Counted from the first letter of the stretch, positions 31,604 to 44,653 are shown. The stretch is DNA of 64,000 nucleotides from Massariosphaeria phaeospora (GCA_011032825.1 JAADJZ010000022.1:248001-312000), one strand, 5' to 3'. A program made the numbers and translations. The notes: generated from the sequence alone by a model not told the origin.

Positions 31604-33927
31604 TCCCAGTCAGTCCGGTGCAGGGCGTGTTCTCGTCCAGTGTGGATGGAGCAACACGAGCGATGCACGCCGCGTCTAAGTGGCGGATAGGCCCAAGCAC
31701 GGCGAGGGTGATGTCGAGGTTTTCGGGGTGCACGGCAGATATCTCTAACTAGAGCGGGGCAGGCGGCACGCAGGGCAGCGGTGCTGTTCACTCGCAAGCA
31801 GGCGCCGGTCTATCTACCCGCCAGGCGATCGGTGTGATGGAGGAGCGAGGGGCTGCCGAAGGGAGAGGTCGCCGAGATGGGCCGCGCTGCAGCCAGTGGT
31901 GTCTGGTGTCTTATGAATTGCCGTGAGGGCCTGCAGCGGGCGGCGGGCGGCGGGCGGCTGGCGACAAGCCCTGCCGATGGCGCGCTTGCCCCCATTGGCG
32001 ACGTCGACGAAGCGAAGCGAAGCGTGCCGAGTCACCGCAGCGATGGGCCTGCACCTCATCAACTCCAATCTCGACGCCGGCGCACCACGTCGCTCGGCAC
32101 AATGACAGCGTCGCTGGAGGCACAGCTAATCCCGCCTATCTCGCCTCGGCCGTGTCCACGTCTCCCTCCGTGCCACCCGGCCTGCGTCTACATGCGCCTT
32201 GCTCTCTCCTGACGGCGATGTGCCGCGCCCACGGATTTCCCCCAAAATGCGTCATTTGGCCCGCTACTGGTTGGCTGGTCGAGGCCGTTGCAGGCGGGCC
32301 GTCATTAGCATCCGTCCCGGCGTGGACTAATATGTGCATGCTCCGCTGCGGGTGAGGGAGTGAAAAGCAACTCACATGTTGTCTCTAACCCGGGCAGATC
32401 GCTCGGAGCCATGCTCGGGCCGCAACTAGCGAAAGGGAAGGGGGCTGGTATGTGGTAGATTGCATCGTTGGAGGCCCGCGCTGCCAATGAATGTTGGGGT
32501 AACCGTGTGAATGGTAGCCATGCCGCGACGCTGCAGATTGCTCGATCACGATCATCACCGGCCGCATATCGACACAGACCACAAGATGAGCACGACCGGC
32601 CATGTTATCGTCCCCGGCCTGTTCTAGGCCGCTTGCATCCTGTGACGTGGGACAGATGCCCACATCGCTGGCTGAGGAAGCAAGGTGTCACCCTACCGAA
32701 TTGCTGTCTGACAGATGATACAACCAGATACGGCATGCGGGCGTCCTCGTCGTAAGACGACAGCACAGCAGCATCTCTGTCCCGCGATTCTATATCAGTA
32801 TCGGTCTGCGTTAGATCTGAGACGCTGTGTAGGGAGAGCTTGTGGCCTGAGCGAATCAGGAAATGTAGAGCGAGACATGGTAACCCAACAGCTCCGAGCA
32901 AAGGAGCTAGTAGCAAAGTTAGCCGGGCGAGTGCTCGTAGACCCGCTCGCAGATGCACTGTAGAAGTGGAAACTGATAGCTTTTGTGTTCCTAGACCTAG
33001 TAGTCGAAGCTAATAACACCCCTCCCCAGCCTGTCTCTTGAAAAGAGCACCGCCATTCTGTACACTTCTAAGAAAGCGTGTCGGTCGTACAAGGGAAAGC
33101 CCAAAATTCGCTGTCCTCTCTATTCCGACGCTGAGGTTGTGCCTCGTACCAAACGCCGACCAAGTGGTAATCGCAATGCCACAAAACAAAGTAGACGAGT
33201 ACAAGAGAACGCCTTGACCAAGCTACGGCCTAATAGCCCCATTGAAACCAGCCATGGTATAATGACAGTGAAAGAGAACCCTGTTTCCTAACAGCAGAAA
33301 GTGAGACCGGTAGATATATTAAAATGAGATATGGGGTTTGGACAACACCAAACAGCAAATGCGGACTCCTGGATCTTGCGCACTGGAGCGGCTGATAAAC
33401 GAGATGCCAAGTGCAACCTGATGGACTCTAACAAGTCCACCACGTGAATGAGGTAGATGATATATCGAGCAGATCCATGGGAGTTGATCCAAATATTAGA
33501 CGTTACGGAGCCTCCGCCTCTGGTAAGGCAAGCATTCAACACAGCGCGTTGAGTCCCGTTCCAGAAATGCAATAATCATGGTATATACGCCGATAGCTCC
33601 AGACCCCCGATTGTGACCATATGTTGCGTAAGGATGAGAAGGATAAATGCAGAAAGTAGTCGTTCGTATATGTGGTCCAGTGAGCTTCAGTCGAGCGCAG
33701 TGAAAGCAGTCTGTGACTAGGCTGACTAGCGCATCGATCCTAAGCAACGGCCTAGTACCTTGGTCCTAATGTGATTCCGAGATATGGTCGATGACTTGTC
33801 AACTAGTATTCTGGTGCTCCATCGATGGGTGGACAGTGGGCGATTGCCTGACGAGTCGGTGAATTCCGCTAGCCGCATTGTTTTATCCGGCTGCCGTGTG
33901 CTGCCTGTACGATAGATTGAAGGCTGG
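31604..33927. other. Intergenic region, gcs1 upstream / nsdD downstream
   Basis: 2.3 kb, GC-rich up to about 32.7 kb and more AT-rich afterwards. Many short overlapping frames on both strands but none with a domain or credible composition. It probably contains the gcs1 promoter and the nsdD 3' UTR. Confidence 0.6.
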
Positions 33928-35707
33928 CTATACATTGGGCGATCCTTGATCCAGCGATTTCGGCCTCAGATTGGAGCTGGTCATGGCTTGCTTGCCCCCC
34001 ATTTTTCGGGTGAGTTTGGCATAGTCTAAGGCGCGTTAACATATATAAGAAATAAGGATTGGTGAAGCTACTTACGCAGGCCACAGGCATTACAGAGTGT
34101 CCTAGCTCCGTCAGGGCCTCGGCGCCATTCAGGGGTTTCTGCTCGGTTACAACTGTGGCATCTACCAGGAGGGGCAGCTCGCTGCGAAGGCTGTTTGTCA
34201 GCTGCAAAAGTCGAGGTACATCGGGATATACCTACTCCTCGCCGAGGTTTCTTTGCTTCAGGACCTGCGAAACCCCCGCCCTTGACATCATCACTAAATA
34301 CATTAGGCACATCGTGATCGTACCCATTAAGCTGTCGGTAACGGGGGTCTTGGGGAGGCTGAATCATGGTGGCTTGCTGGTGGTTAAAAACAACCTCTCG
34401 CATGCGTTGTAACGAGAGTTGAATTCTGTCACCATATTTTAGCATTTCGTCCACCTCTTCTAGTCTAGGAATAGACTGCGGGGTCATGCCTATGCGCTGA
34501 TTCTCGTGCGCTCTTTGACGATAGATTTTGGAGAAGTCCATGACACGGCCCGCTCCTTCAGCCATCTGGTATCGATCAGTAAAGTCAATCAAGATGTAAT
34601 CCGCGCACATGCATACCTCGTTGAGCGAAGCCTCTAGGTCGAAACTTTCTAAATGACGCTTCACTGATTCGCCATAAGGAGCGAGATTTGACCGTCCTAT
34701 CTTTTCATCTTTCAACCGGGGTCCGTCGTAGGGATTGTCCGTCCGCCACGCCGGTGGAGGATACCGAGGAGGCGCGGAGTATGTTGATGGTGTCGGAGGG
34801 TATGCAGAGTTAGGCCCACTTGGAGCGGGAGCCGATAAAGGATAGTTGGACGGATATTGGGAATAACCATAATGGGAGTTCATGGGCCCAGCAGACTGCG
34901 AAGCAGAGCTATCGTAGCCAGAAGCGGGCGGTTGCTGTGACGAATAGGGCTGGTTTGGGCGGGAAGAGTTGATTGGGGGGGACTGGGTAGTTCGAAGTGG
35001 ATGCAGCGTCGGTAGTTTTGGATTGTGCTGCGGTGCTGACAATGAAGGACGTGGTTCTGAAAACGACGGCCGCGGTTCGGAGAAGGAAGCGTGTGGTAAT
35101 GAATCCGGCTGAGCCTGGGGAGGTGGCGGTGGTGGGCCAGTGGACGAAGGGTTGTTCATAAACGGACTCCTCGGGTGTGAGAAGGGATTGGGCGGTCCGT
35201 GGCTGCTGTGCACATCGGAAGCAAAGGCTCTTGTCCGCTGGTCAGCGGGAGAGGTGGTAGCCGTAGGCGGTAGATATGGTGGAGGAGCTGAGATGGGCGC
35301 CGACGGAGGGGGCCCAGAGTAGGGAAGCGGCTGCTCCGAGCCTAGAGCCTCATGTATTGACGGCAGCGACTGCCGTGCGGGCGCCCGCTGCGACTCCTTC
35401 TCATCGCCAGAGGTCCGGCGTGACTCTGGGGGGGAGAGCAAGCCTCCGAGCGGGCCGGGAAGTGAGCTGGCGGCCAGCGATTGGTGATTGCTGTGCAAAA
35501 GCGACGGGCCGGGAAAAGGGTGCAACGGGCTCACCATGGCGGGCGCCGAATGTTTTCTCAGATACTCCCCCTCTTCGCGTTTGATTCTGTCGGGGTCCAG
35601 ATGATTTATCGAAGGGAGGCCCACGCTATAGGGCAGTTAGCGAGACGGCGGCCAGCGCGCGAACAAACAACGGACCTATGCCTACTGGCTGCATCTAGTG
35701 CCTCCAT
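33928..35707 (-). CDS. nsdD: GATA zinc-finger transcription factor NsdD
   Basis: Exons (minus) 35707-35676, 35625-34076, 34025-33928; 559 aa. NsdD is a GATA factor controlling sexual development, and conidiation and secondary metabolism, in filamentous ascomycetes. The short first exon gives MEALDAASRHS, joined to VGLPSINHLDPDRIKREEG, a recognisable NsdD N-terminus. A long P/S/Q-rich middle follows, then a helical block (SFDLEASLNEVCMCADYILI) and the finger: CHSCNRAETPEWRRG...CNAC, with 18 residues between Cys pairs (type IVb). A 50-bp intron splits the finger inside the His codon: CGL|HYAKLTRKMGGK. The protein ends about 25 residues on (DQGSPNV). The first donor is GTCCGT, weaker than the others, so the first exon is the least certain part. 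About 5.8 kb upstream is gene-free. Confidence 0.93.
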
Positions 35708-38700
35708 CGGCGGCGGCGGACAGCGTCTGCGCTGGACGAGTGGTGGGCCGCAACGCCGGGGGCAGCAGGCGCGAACGATGCGATCGCGGGGAACTTATGT
35801 GCCTTCCCGCAACAACGAGCACGGCAGGCGTTCGCTCGTTCGCTCGTCCGCTCGCCGGTCCCCCCGAGCACCGTCGACGGCGAATGCACGCAGCCGGCCA
35901 GATATCTCAGATCCCGCTGCGGTTTTGGCGGATATGGCGGGCGCGGGCGCCGTGACAGCAGCCGTTGCGCGCTCGCTGTCCGAGCCCGTGTGCAATTGCG
36001 GCGTCCGGCGGGCCGTGTTGTCGTCGTCGTCGTCGTCGTGCTGTGGGCGCGAGAGTCCAAAAGTGGTGGCGTCACGGCGGCGGTCGAGGACTCGCTCTCG
36101 CTCTACCGCAGTAGGTGCTCCTCGTGGGCCTCAGCGGGCAATGCGGAAATGCTCGGGCGCAGGGTGTCGGCGGCGGTGGTGAGGTGGTAAGCTGGTGGGC
36201 TGGTGGGCGGTTGGGGCTGGCGGACTGGAGCACTGGTGGTGAGAGACGGTGGGACATGGGAGGAGCCGTGTCATGGAGCAGTGAGAGGCAGGCCCAGTCC
36301 CGTGATCTGACCGGGCGGGCGATGCAGGTCGAAGGTGATGGGCCCAGTAGTGGCCTCGCAGCCTTCTGCGCTTGCGGCATGGGCAGACGCAGTAGTTCAG
36401 CAGCAAAAACGATCGGAGATGAAGCGCAGCAGGGCTCGTTGCCGAGCGGAGCCATCATCAGCATGATCCAACAGCCGGCGCTGCTTTGGGCCCTGGGGAG
36501 CGACGCAGCAGCACGCAGAGATGGGCGATGGGCGACGCAAGCGATGCATGATCCTGGGAATTGGATGTTTCGCCGCCCCTAAACTGTGCTCGGTGCGCCC
36601 AGGAGCCACTACAGTCTGCCCGCCGAAGCCAGCCCTCCCCTCCCCACCGACGCCGGCACCACCACCACAAGCTCGCCATGCGCTGCCGTTAGGCCCATCG
36701 CCCAACGCGGGACGGCCTGCCTGCCAGTCGTGTGGCTCACCTAGTGCTGTTCATCAGGACGTCGGTGGCGGGCGCGGGCGGCCCTGGCTGCGCGCGACCG
36801 GCCTCCCTCTCCCTCTCTGGGGCCTGGGCACCACGACGGCGAGACTGCAGGAGGAGACGCTGAAGCCTCCCGAGGGACTGGCTGATCGAATCGTAGCCGA
36901 GTCGCACCCGGTCGCACCCATCTGCAGCTCTGCAGCTCTGCAGCCTCCCCGGCCCTGTCAACACAACCACGGCGGCCGGCGCTTGGCGTCATCAGCATCC
37001 GTCCTCCATGCGGCGGGCGAGTGCTCCGTAGCTTTGCTTTTGGCGAATCATGGCCGCGGTCGCACCCGTCTCCAGCAAGCCCAGAGCCAAATGCGCCCCT
37101 TTCAGGCGGCCCCCTCGGATCACCCTGCGGCCTGGAGTGTGCGTCAGGGAAGGTGAATCGATCAGGATCAGGCTACGCCGGGCGGACCGTGGCCCGCCAA
37201 ATCACACGGCCGAGCACACGAGCGACGAGACACGAGCGACGAAGCTGGCCAGAAGAACCGCCGAACTTCGTTGCTCGAGCGCGAAGACAGAAAACGGGCG
37301 CAAAGGCCGCTCACGATTCATGCCCGCCATCCGCCCGGCACGACGCCTCTGGGGCTGTCCCAAACTCCCCATCGACGCCGCTCTTGTGCAGACCCTCGCC
37401 GAGTCGCTCGCCAGGCGGCCGAACGCGCGCAGGAGTCAGGCCACTTCCATTGCCACATTGGGGACGCTTTCTGACTATCCCGGCGGTGGCGCCAACCATA
37501 CGCAGAGAGTGCATCGAGGCTCGGTCACGCATGTCAAAACCCCTCTATCAGATCTCCATTCACCCTCCGGTGCCGTCGTTCTCTGTCAGACACGTGTTGT
37601 ACGTACTACGCCCGGAGACTGTCGACGAGGACGACAACATGCCAACTGCTGGATATTGTCTGGGGTGCACTCACGAGGTCAAGTCCGTGCTGGCTTCCTC
37701 ATGCGCGGTGCCGCTGTCAAAAGGAGCGTGAGCAGGCGGATCCCGGTCCAAGGATCGATCATCCCACGCCTCCACGCAATCGGCCAAGCGTCATCGCGAT
37801 TCGACTGCATCTGACGCGCTCTGGGGCGCATCTGCTTCCGGATCCGCCCCTCCGCAGCAATGCAAAAGTGAGACCCTTCCACTTACGACGGCTCTCGAAT
37901 TCCACACCGCCGTATCCAGGCGCAAAGCCGTCCGCCTTTGGGACTGCATCCGTGGTCTTTCGCTGTTTCTCGCCATGCGGCATGCCGACTGAGTGCGCTG
38001 AATCTGTCCGCGGGCCCGTCTGCATGACGAATCTGCTCCAGCCCTGCGAGTCGCCGCGAAACGGCTGTTGCTTCCGTGGTGTTTCTGTCCATCTCAGCTC
38101 TGGATGCCACTGTACGCTCGCTTGGGTTTCCTGCTTCCTGCATCGTTCCACATGGCATGGCACGAACGAACTACTCGCCGATGTTGCTTACCTTGATCAT
38201 GTTCCCGAGATCGGTGGCTGCAACGTCGAACAAGCGCGGAAGTCTAATAAACTTCCAGCGAGTCTCCGATGCTCCGTTGCGCCACGGCTACTCCTGCCCC
38301 TCAGACTATTCCGTTTCTACTATTGTCCGTTGGACGGAGGCATGGATATCCATCTCGCAATTCCAGCCCGATTTCTATTCGAGGTTCAAGCAGCCCAAGG
38401 TACGTACCCGACCGCTTGCTGCCTGAACGCACTGTCATCGCCAATTAGATCCGCTCAAGTTGGACAATAATGGATCACAGTCCTCCGCCTCTGCCGCCCG
38501 CGAATATCGTCATCAGCTAGTATTGAGATCGCCGTGTTTCGCCTTGGCATACCGCCAGCCTGTGTAGGAGATCTGATCTGGATGTTTCGAGATCGCTCGC
38601 GGCTCGCGGCGGGTAGATTTCCGGTAGCGACCCTATTCTGTAAGCTCGCTACGGATGAGGGCGATGCTCCAAATAAAACGTGGCAGAGACGCGGCCGGTA

Positions 38701-41464
38701 CACCCCGGCATATCAATCTTTGAGACGCCGAACATCTAGTGTTTCATCACACGCTTGACAATTCAATCGGAGCCCAAGGCCTTTCATGCTCTGGAGTAAA
38801 TGGCGTGTTCCTAGTATCTATTCCCTCGCTGATCTATACTAGAGACGCTCTAAAGTACGACACTCACAATTTACACCTACTTCGTGTAGCTGGGACGAGG
38901 AATTGACCAGAGGCCAGATCAACGAAGAGCGCGGCTCGCGTATTGTCACATTCGATTTTCCATTAGCTTTGCATTATTGAGACAGTTTCGCCTTTGCATC
39001 GCCCAGCGCTAAACAACCGATCGCACATGCATGCAGAAAACACGAAACAGTTACAGTCGGCCACTATGTTCCGTGTAACATTGAGACAATCGCTATTATT
39101 ACCACATAGGTACGGAGTACGTACCTAGGAGTCGCTTCATACGTGTCTATACTCCATACACGCACGATATTGTGCGGACCTCTAGCCGGACGAATACCTT
39201 GCAAGTACCATGGTTCAACAGCGCGTCACAACACGAGGAGCTATGACATGGACGGGCACCTGTCACCAATCGCTTGACCTTATCGCGCTTCCCCGAAATA
39301 AGTGAAGCAACCTACTACAGAATTCTCGAGTCTATTATAACGCATGGTTTGTATATATACTGCAGTGGCCAGGCTTCTAGCAAAGCTCGGCAACCTCAAC
39401 ACCCAAAATGCCCCACATTTCTGTTGGAGCGCGATATAATGCCCCACATCGGCTCAGCCTGGACACTTGGGAAGTGATGAGCCTTTGGTATTATGGTTTG
39501 AGTAGGCATGCAGACTACAGAGTAGGTATGTACTCCACTCAATATGTTGTTCGCTTCATACCACGTTAGTCTTAGAGACGCTCTTCTCCGTCAAGGCCAA
39601 AACGCCTTCCCAGAGTTGACTTCCCAACCACCTCTTCGACCGCTCGAGCGGCTGGTTCATGATGAACGGTCGTCAGAGCAGACAACTTATAACCGTACTC
39701 TAAATACGGAGCACATATGGGCAAGCTTTGAACTTCGGCTCGTCCGAGGGATTGTCACGATCCACGACGCCTCGGCCGACTATATCTCGGCATTGCATGT
39801 CAAAAGGTCATATGGCACATGCATCCCGAAGCGCGTCATGTCGGCTCGGTATTATCAATGTTGACAGACCTCGACCCTTCATCCTTGTCAAAAAGCGATC
39901 GATCGGAACTTGGCTCTGCTCTGCATGCACGCTGCCGTATTGGCAGCGTTTCTTTCCTTTCCCCTGTCGTTTGTGTAACACGCGACGCCGAGACTAGCAG
40001 ACGTACGTACATCGCCCTTGCAACACCACCTATCGGTCATAGAGAACAGGGGTTTATACTACATCGTACGACGTTTGCTGACGCCAAGACAGAGCTTTTG
40101 CTCTTCAGCTGTCAATTGTTTCAGACGTTTCCCTACATAAGGGCCGAGATGTTCGAACTGTCCAGTGCTTGGTAATACAACCGGCATAATAATCGTCCTG
40201 GCAAGCTTTACTCCGTTCAAACACCTTTTTGCGACGTCCACTGCGAGGCGCAGTGTCCAAGGTGAAGGGAAGAAGAATACAGCACCGCGCTCACAGCTGC
40301 AGACTGCCCGCATAGTCACGATCGCTTTCGGTGTCCTGCAGTTACGACGTATTGATCGACATTCGGGCTTCCATTCGCCAACATCTCATGTCTGCGCCCC
40401 CGAGTTCAAGCTTGGGAGAGGGTCGTGCAGCTCCTCTCGCATGTTACAGCTGCACCATTGCCCCTTTCCAAAAGCTGTCTCCCATGTTCCTGTTTAGGAG
40501 CCGGTAACTGAGGGGTTGACCCGATTGATCATGCGACTTCACTAGCTGCTGATATGGCCGTTGAAAGCAAAGCTTGGAAGACGTGCTCGGACCCAACCCA
40601 GCAAAGCGTTCTGGGTCGTCCCATGAATCGATTATAATCTGGCAATAAACCGCTCGATGAAGATCTACGGAACTTAATGCCGCCATGTGTCGGGGAATTT
40701 GATTTCCAACTCCATGGGAGTGTTGGGGCTCGATCGAAATATTGGCTCGTTTTGACTGACTCTGGTGCCACTGCCAATCCGTTGACTGACTCTTAAACGA
40801 ACGAGCGAGACCGAGAGAGGTACGACACAGAAAGATGTAGAGTCGAGAGCGACTTCGGACGCCGGTTATGGGCAACCCTGAAAGCCTCCATCAATACTAG
40901 CTCAGACTGGCGGACACGAGCAACGGCGTATGGTGTGTAACGCGGGTCTATGCAAGGTCTACATATCATACGGATTATTGCTTGGTCGCTTCCACCACTT
41001 ACCCCTCCGAAGAGAAGACAGTAAATGCTTAGTGAAGTACGGGAGAGTAGTAGCCGTGCTAAGGTTCTCTCGTAGTCATTTGCATATCGTACTACCTTGA
41101 TTCTTACATTCTTATAACCAAGTGCGTTAGTAGCTTTGGTGGCACCACTTTGAAAAGAGTTCATGTGCTGATTGTGTAATAGATATCAGCAAGCATTCAA
41201 AGTGTTTACCTGTGCTCCTAGTATACTAGGTAATGTGTTTATTATAGCTAGTATATATCAGAGCTCGTAAATGAGGTTGGCACCAGCAACGAAATCTGGT
41301 ACAGTAGTGATAGTAGTGTCTGGATGGGGTCCATATTACGCACTGCAGTTAAGTTCCAAACCCTCTCTCTTCTTCCTACCTCCCCATCCCCATCGTCACA
41401 ACGATAGGCACCTCGACCCATCGATCCTAAAGCTGCATTTCAGCCTTCTCTCAACCTTTACTCC
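35708..41464. other. 5.8-kb gene-free region upstream of nsdD
   Basis: GC-rich to about 38.4 kb, with a (TCG)6 run at 36021-36038 and several longest-frame artefacts (for example 37050-37814), then more AT-rich with many short broken frames to 41.4 kb. No conserved domain, clean exon set or transposon was found. It is large for this otherwise gene-dense window and most likely contains the nsdD promoter, a long leader, or non-coding transcription. A possible third, very degenerate copy of the GCTAGATACA repeat lies near 41247-41280. Confidence 0.55.
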
Positions 41465-42364
41465 TCAAGACTTGACAGTCCAATGTCCACTCCCCCTAAC
41501 CCAATCCTCAAAACTCTGCACCTCAAATCCTTCCGCCCTCAACACACTCCCATCAACCCCAAACCCCACGTCCTCAAACCATCGCATACTCTTCCTCGCA
41601 TCCTCAACACTCCACCTGACCCCCCAACTAACTAACGCCCAGGTCCTCGGCATATCGTACCCCACCACCTCCCTAAACACCGCATTCGCCTCCGCGAACG
41701 TCAACTCATCCCCCGCAATCCCCACCGCCCTGCCCTTCCACCTCTCCGGCTCCACAATCGCGCTCGCCGCAACCCTTCCAATGTCCGCCACGCTCACAAG
41801 CGCCATCTTCCTGTCCGCCGCCATCGTGCTCCACAGCCCCGCCATCATACTGCCAAAAGCGCCCGGCGCATAATTGTCCATGAAGCCCACGGGCCGGAGC
41901 ACCGTCCAGCTCGTGCTGGTCCCCACGCACACGTCCCTGAGATGCAGCTCGATGCGCTGCTTTGCGGCAAAATGGGGGATTGGCGTCGGCGTCTCCCAGC
42001 TGCGGGTCTCGCCGCCGCGGTCCGCGCTGCTGAACACGATATGCGGGATCCCGGCTGCTATGGCGGCGTTGATGAGTGGTATGGCTTGCGCCTCGTCCGC
42101 GGGTGGGGTGGTCACAAGGAAGATGGATGTGATTGTGGGGTGTGAGGACAGGATTGGGGTGGGGTTGCAGACATCGCCTTCAACCAAGGTGATGGCAGGG
42201 TGAGTCTTCTGAAGCGTCTGCGCTTTTTGGGAGGAGATAGAGCGGGTTAGAGCGAGGATGTGAAGGGGGGTTGTTTGGATAGGGAGAGCAGTCAGGGCGG
42301 CTATCGTTGCGCTGCCCTGGTTGCCGGTCGCGCCGACGACGAGGATGGTGTGCGGTGTTGCCAT
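41465..42364 (-). CDS. NmrA-like NAD(P)-binding protein
   Basis: Single exon, 299 aa, from ATG 42364 (MATPHTILVVGATGNQG). NmrA-like proteins have a Rossmann fold of the atypical short-chain dehydrogenase type and either sense NAD(P) redox state or act as reductases. The dinucleotide motif is GATGNQGSA (residues 11-19). SIFLVTTP and HIVFSSADRGGET follow, then WTVLRPVGFMDNYAPG, typical of the family in place of a Tyr-x3-Lys catalytic pair, suggesting a regulator or atypical reductase. The C-terminal half (SVADIGRVAASAI, GDELTFAEANAVF) is the usual substrate or partner domain. No neighbouring gene suggests a pathway. The gene marks the border of the accessory stretch at 42-50 kb. Confidence 0.9.
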   Translation of the reverse strand: MATPHTILVVGATGNQGSATIAALTALPIQTTPLHILALTRSISSQKAQTLQKTHPAITLVEGDVCNPTPILSSHPTITSIFLVTTPPADEAQAIPLINAAIAAGIPHIVFSSADRGGETRSWETPTPIPHFAAKQRIELHLRDVCVGTSTSWTVLRPVGFMDNYAPGAFGSMMAGLWSTMAADRKMALVSVADIGRVAASAIVEPERWKGRAVGIAGDELTFAEANAVFREVVGYDMPRTWALVSWGVRWSVEDARKSMRWFEDVGFGVDGSVLRAEGFEVQSFEDWVRGSGHWTVKS

Positions 42365-43459
42365 TTGGAGAGCATATAGGTTTGCTTATTGTGTGAGTTG
42401 CTCGTTTGTCCTGTGTTGGAGATGTGCTAATAGTGTTATATAGGAGTCTGGATCGAGCTCGGAGACTTGCGAGGACACATACACAGGACTACTTGTACTG
42501 GTGCTACCAATTCCCCTTCCATACCGCACGAGGCATCGCATGTACAGTGCCCCCTACTCCTACTCCAACTCGACGATACGCTGTACATGCGCGATCTTCC
42601 AGTCTGGATTGGGACGCCGCAGACGAAGTCGAGTAGGTAGTTCAGCTCACGGAGACTTGAACGTCGACTCATGTCTCCGAGCGAACAGCTCAGCTAAATA
42701 GCCACTACTCCACCCACCTAACCGTTAATCGTACCCCGCGCTAACAAAACCCTCCGCAGTCTACAGTAACACTAGTGCACGTTAGTCAAGAACTATCCAC
42801 TCTAGCGCCGCGACCCAGAACAATCAATCGTCATCATCATCACCACTACACTCGGAGTCGTTCGCGCGCGAAGAGCACGAGCACGAGCACGTCATGGAAA
42901 TGAATCCGTCGATAGAGCTTGTACGGACATCACGGCGTCTCAACGAGCTTCGCGACATCTATCTATCTCAGTAGGTATTTTGCGGCACAATATTACAGCA
43001 TCGCGACGACTCAACCAGCTTGTCACTAGTTTCTCTCTTTAATAGTCCTACAATGTGGCGGCATTCTCAGCTGCTTACCAAGCCTGCCTCTTAATCTTAA
43101 TCTTCTTCTCCAATTGTTCTGTAGTCTTTTGCGATCCTTACACTTGGTTGAGAACTTACAAAGCCAAATAATTCCGTGCGACGCTTGCTGCTAGAGGGTT
43201 CCTTTTTTCCAAAATCTCACAGGATAGAGTGTAGTTTGTTCTTTTTATAGAAGTAGTAGGTAGATGTTAATGTGTGTAGTAGCTTTGCAAAGTTATGTAC
43301 GGAATATTCGTGTCTTACTTCTACCTCCTTTATTCGCTTGGCTTTGACGCTTTCTGTGTTCACTTGTTTATGTTAGTTTTGTGTTGATTTTTATTTCTTC
43401 TTCTCTCTACTTTCTTTCTCTCCTATATATCTCCTCTCTATACCTATCTATACTGAAAC
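42365..43459. other. Intergenic region
   Basis: NmrA-like promoter side, then AT- and pyrimidine-rich sequence (43000-43450) with no coding signal. Confidence 0.55.
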
Positions 43460-44293
43460 CTAAGTGTACCATGTTCTCTGCAATCCACATAGTTGGTCTG
43501 CTAGGCGACGTCGGCCCTCGATGCGGTACACTTGATTCCACCGAGGAACATTGCTAACCCTCAACAGACTCATGATATCGTCCACGGCTCTATCGACAGC
43601 GTGGTCCATCAAGGTAACAAGCGCGTCGTAGACCAGGGCGACGCCGGTGATGCGGAGCTCGAGTACTACCCAATGCATATTATCCACGTTGAGTATCATG
43701 GCCACTGATGTACAATTCGCCGCTCCAGAGATAAAAATCTCGGTCAGCTTATTATGTAAATCATTTGGAGAGTCTTTCAGTAGCCGTAAGCGCTGGAGCG
43801 TGTCCAAGGATATGTATCGCACCTGCGGAACACGGTCATCAGACCGTCTCTGCATAGCGAGGTGAAACGAAGCATCTACGAGGCTCGTATTCAGAAAACC
43901 ACTGTGGAGCCGGAGGATGTCCGTGGTAGTTAATACTACCCGCGTTCCGTTCAAGTTCACTGTCACCACATCAATTGGTGGCCGATGTGCTGCCAAGTTT
44001 TTGAAGATATGCTGAATAATTTTTCCCACTGGCGAGTGCTGCTGGTCGTCGACAAAGCTCATGACTTCTGGATACGGGGGATGTCGAGGATTATCCACAG
44101 CCACCGGTACTGATTCATGATAATCTTCGATATCTATAACTTCGGGCACCGCAGTTGGATACTGAATGGGAGCATAGCTATGCCCCTCTTCGCTGTGCCA
44201 TGCAGCCGGGGGGTCTGGTGCTGGCAGGTGGACGAGCGAGGGTGGCGAGGAGGGGGTATAAATATCGACGCCGGATCAATACTGTCGCTGGTG

Positions 44294-44653
44294 TCGTCAA
44301 GTATGATAGGGTCGGGGTCCTCATCAGCCATCGGGGGGTTGTAAATGCCGCCCACACCAAGAGCTTCGACATCAGCGCTCAGAGGAGAATACTCCAGACT
44401 CGTCTCGTTGGGAGTATGTGCGCCCGCGTGTTCAGAGCCCGAGCTATCATGTGCGTTTGCGGATACCTGAATAACGTCAAGGACCATAGGGCTAGGGCCC
44501 TCTTCAGTCTCCAGGGAGTTACAAGTGTCATCCACTTCAAGAGCTTCGACATCAGCGCTCGGAGGAGCATACTCCAGACTCGTCTCGCTGGGAGTTTGTG
44601 CGCCCGCATGTTCAGAGCGCGAGTCATCGTGTGCGTTTGCGGACGCCTGAATA
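44294..44653 (-). repeat. Two tandem repeats of about 180 bp (60 aa)
   Basis: The segment around GAGCTTCGACATCAGCGCTC recurs exactly 180 bp apart (44361 and 44541), with strong similarity over the whole unit. In frame it encodes two copies of a 60-residue module with SANAHD, SEHAGA, ETSLEY and SADVEAL. Confidence 0.85.

Noticed and set aside
37050..37814. 254-codon plus-strand frame in the nsdD upstream region
   Set aside because: Arg/Pro/Ser-rich composition typical of GC-rich non-coding DNA, overlapping equally long frames on both strands.
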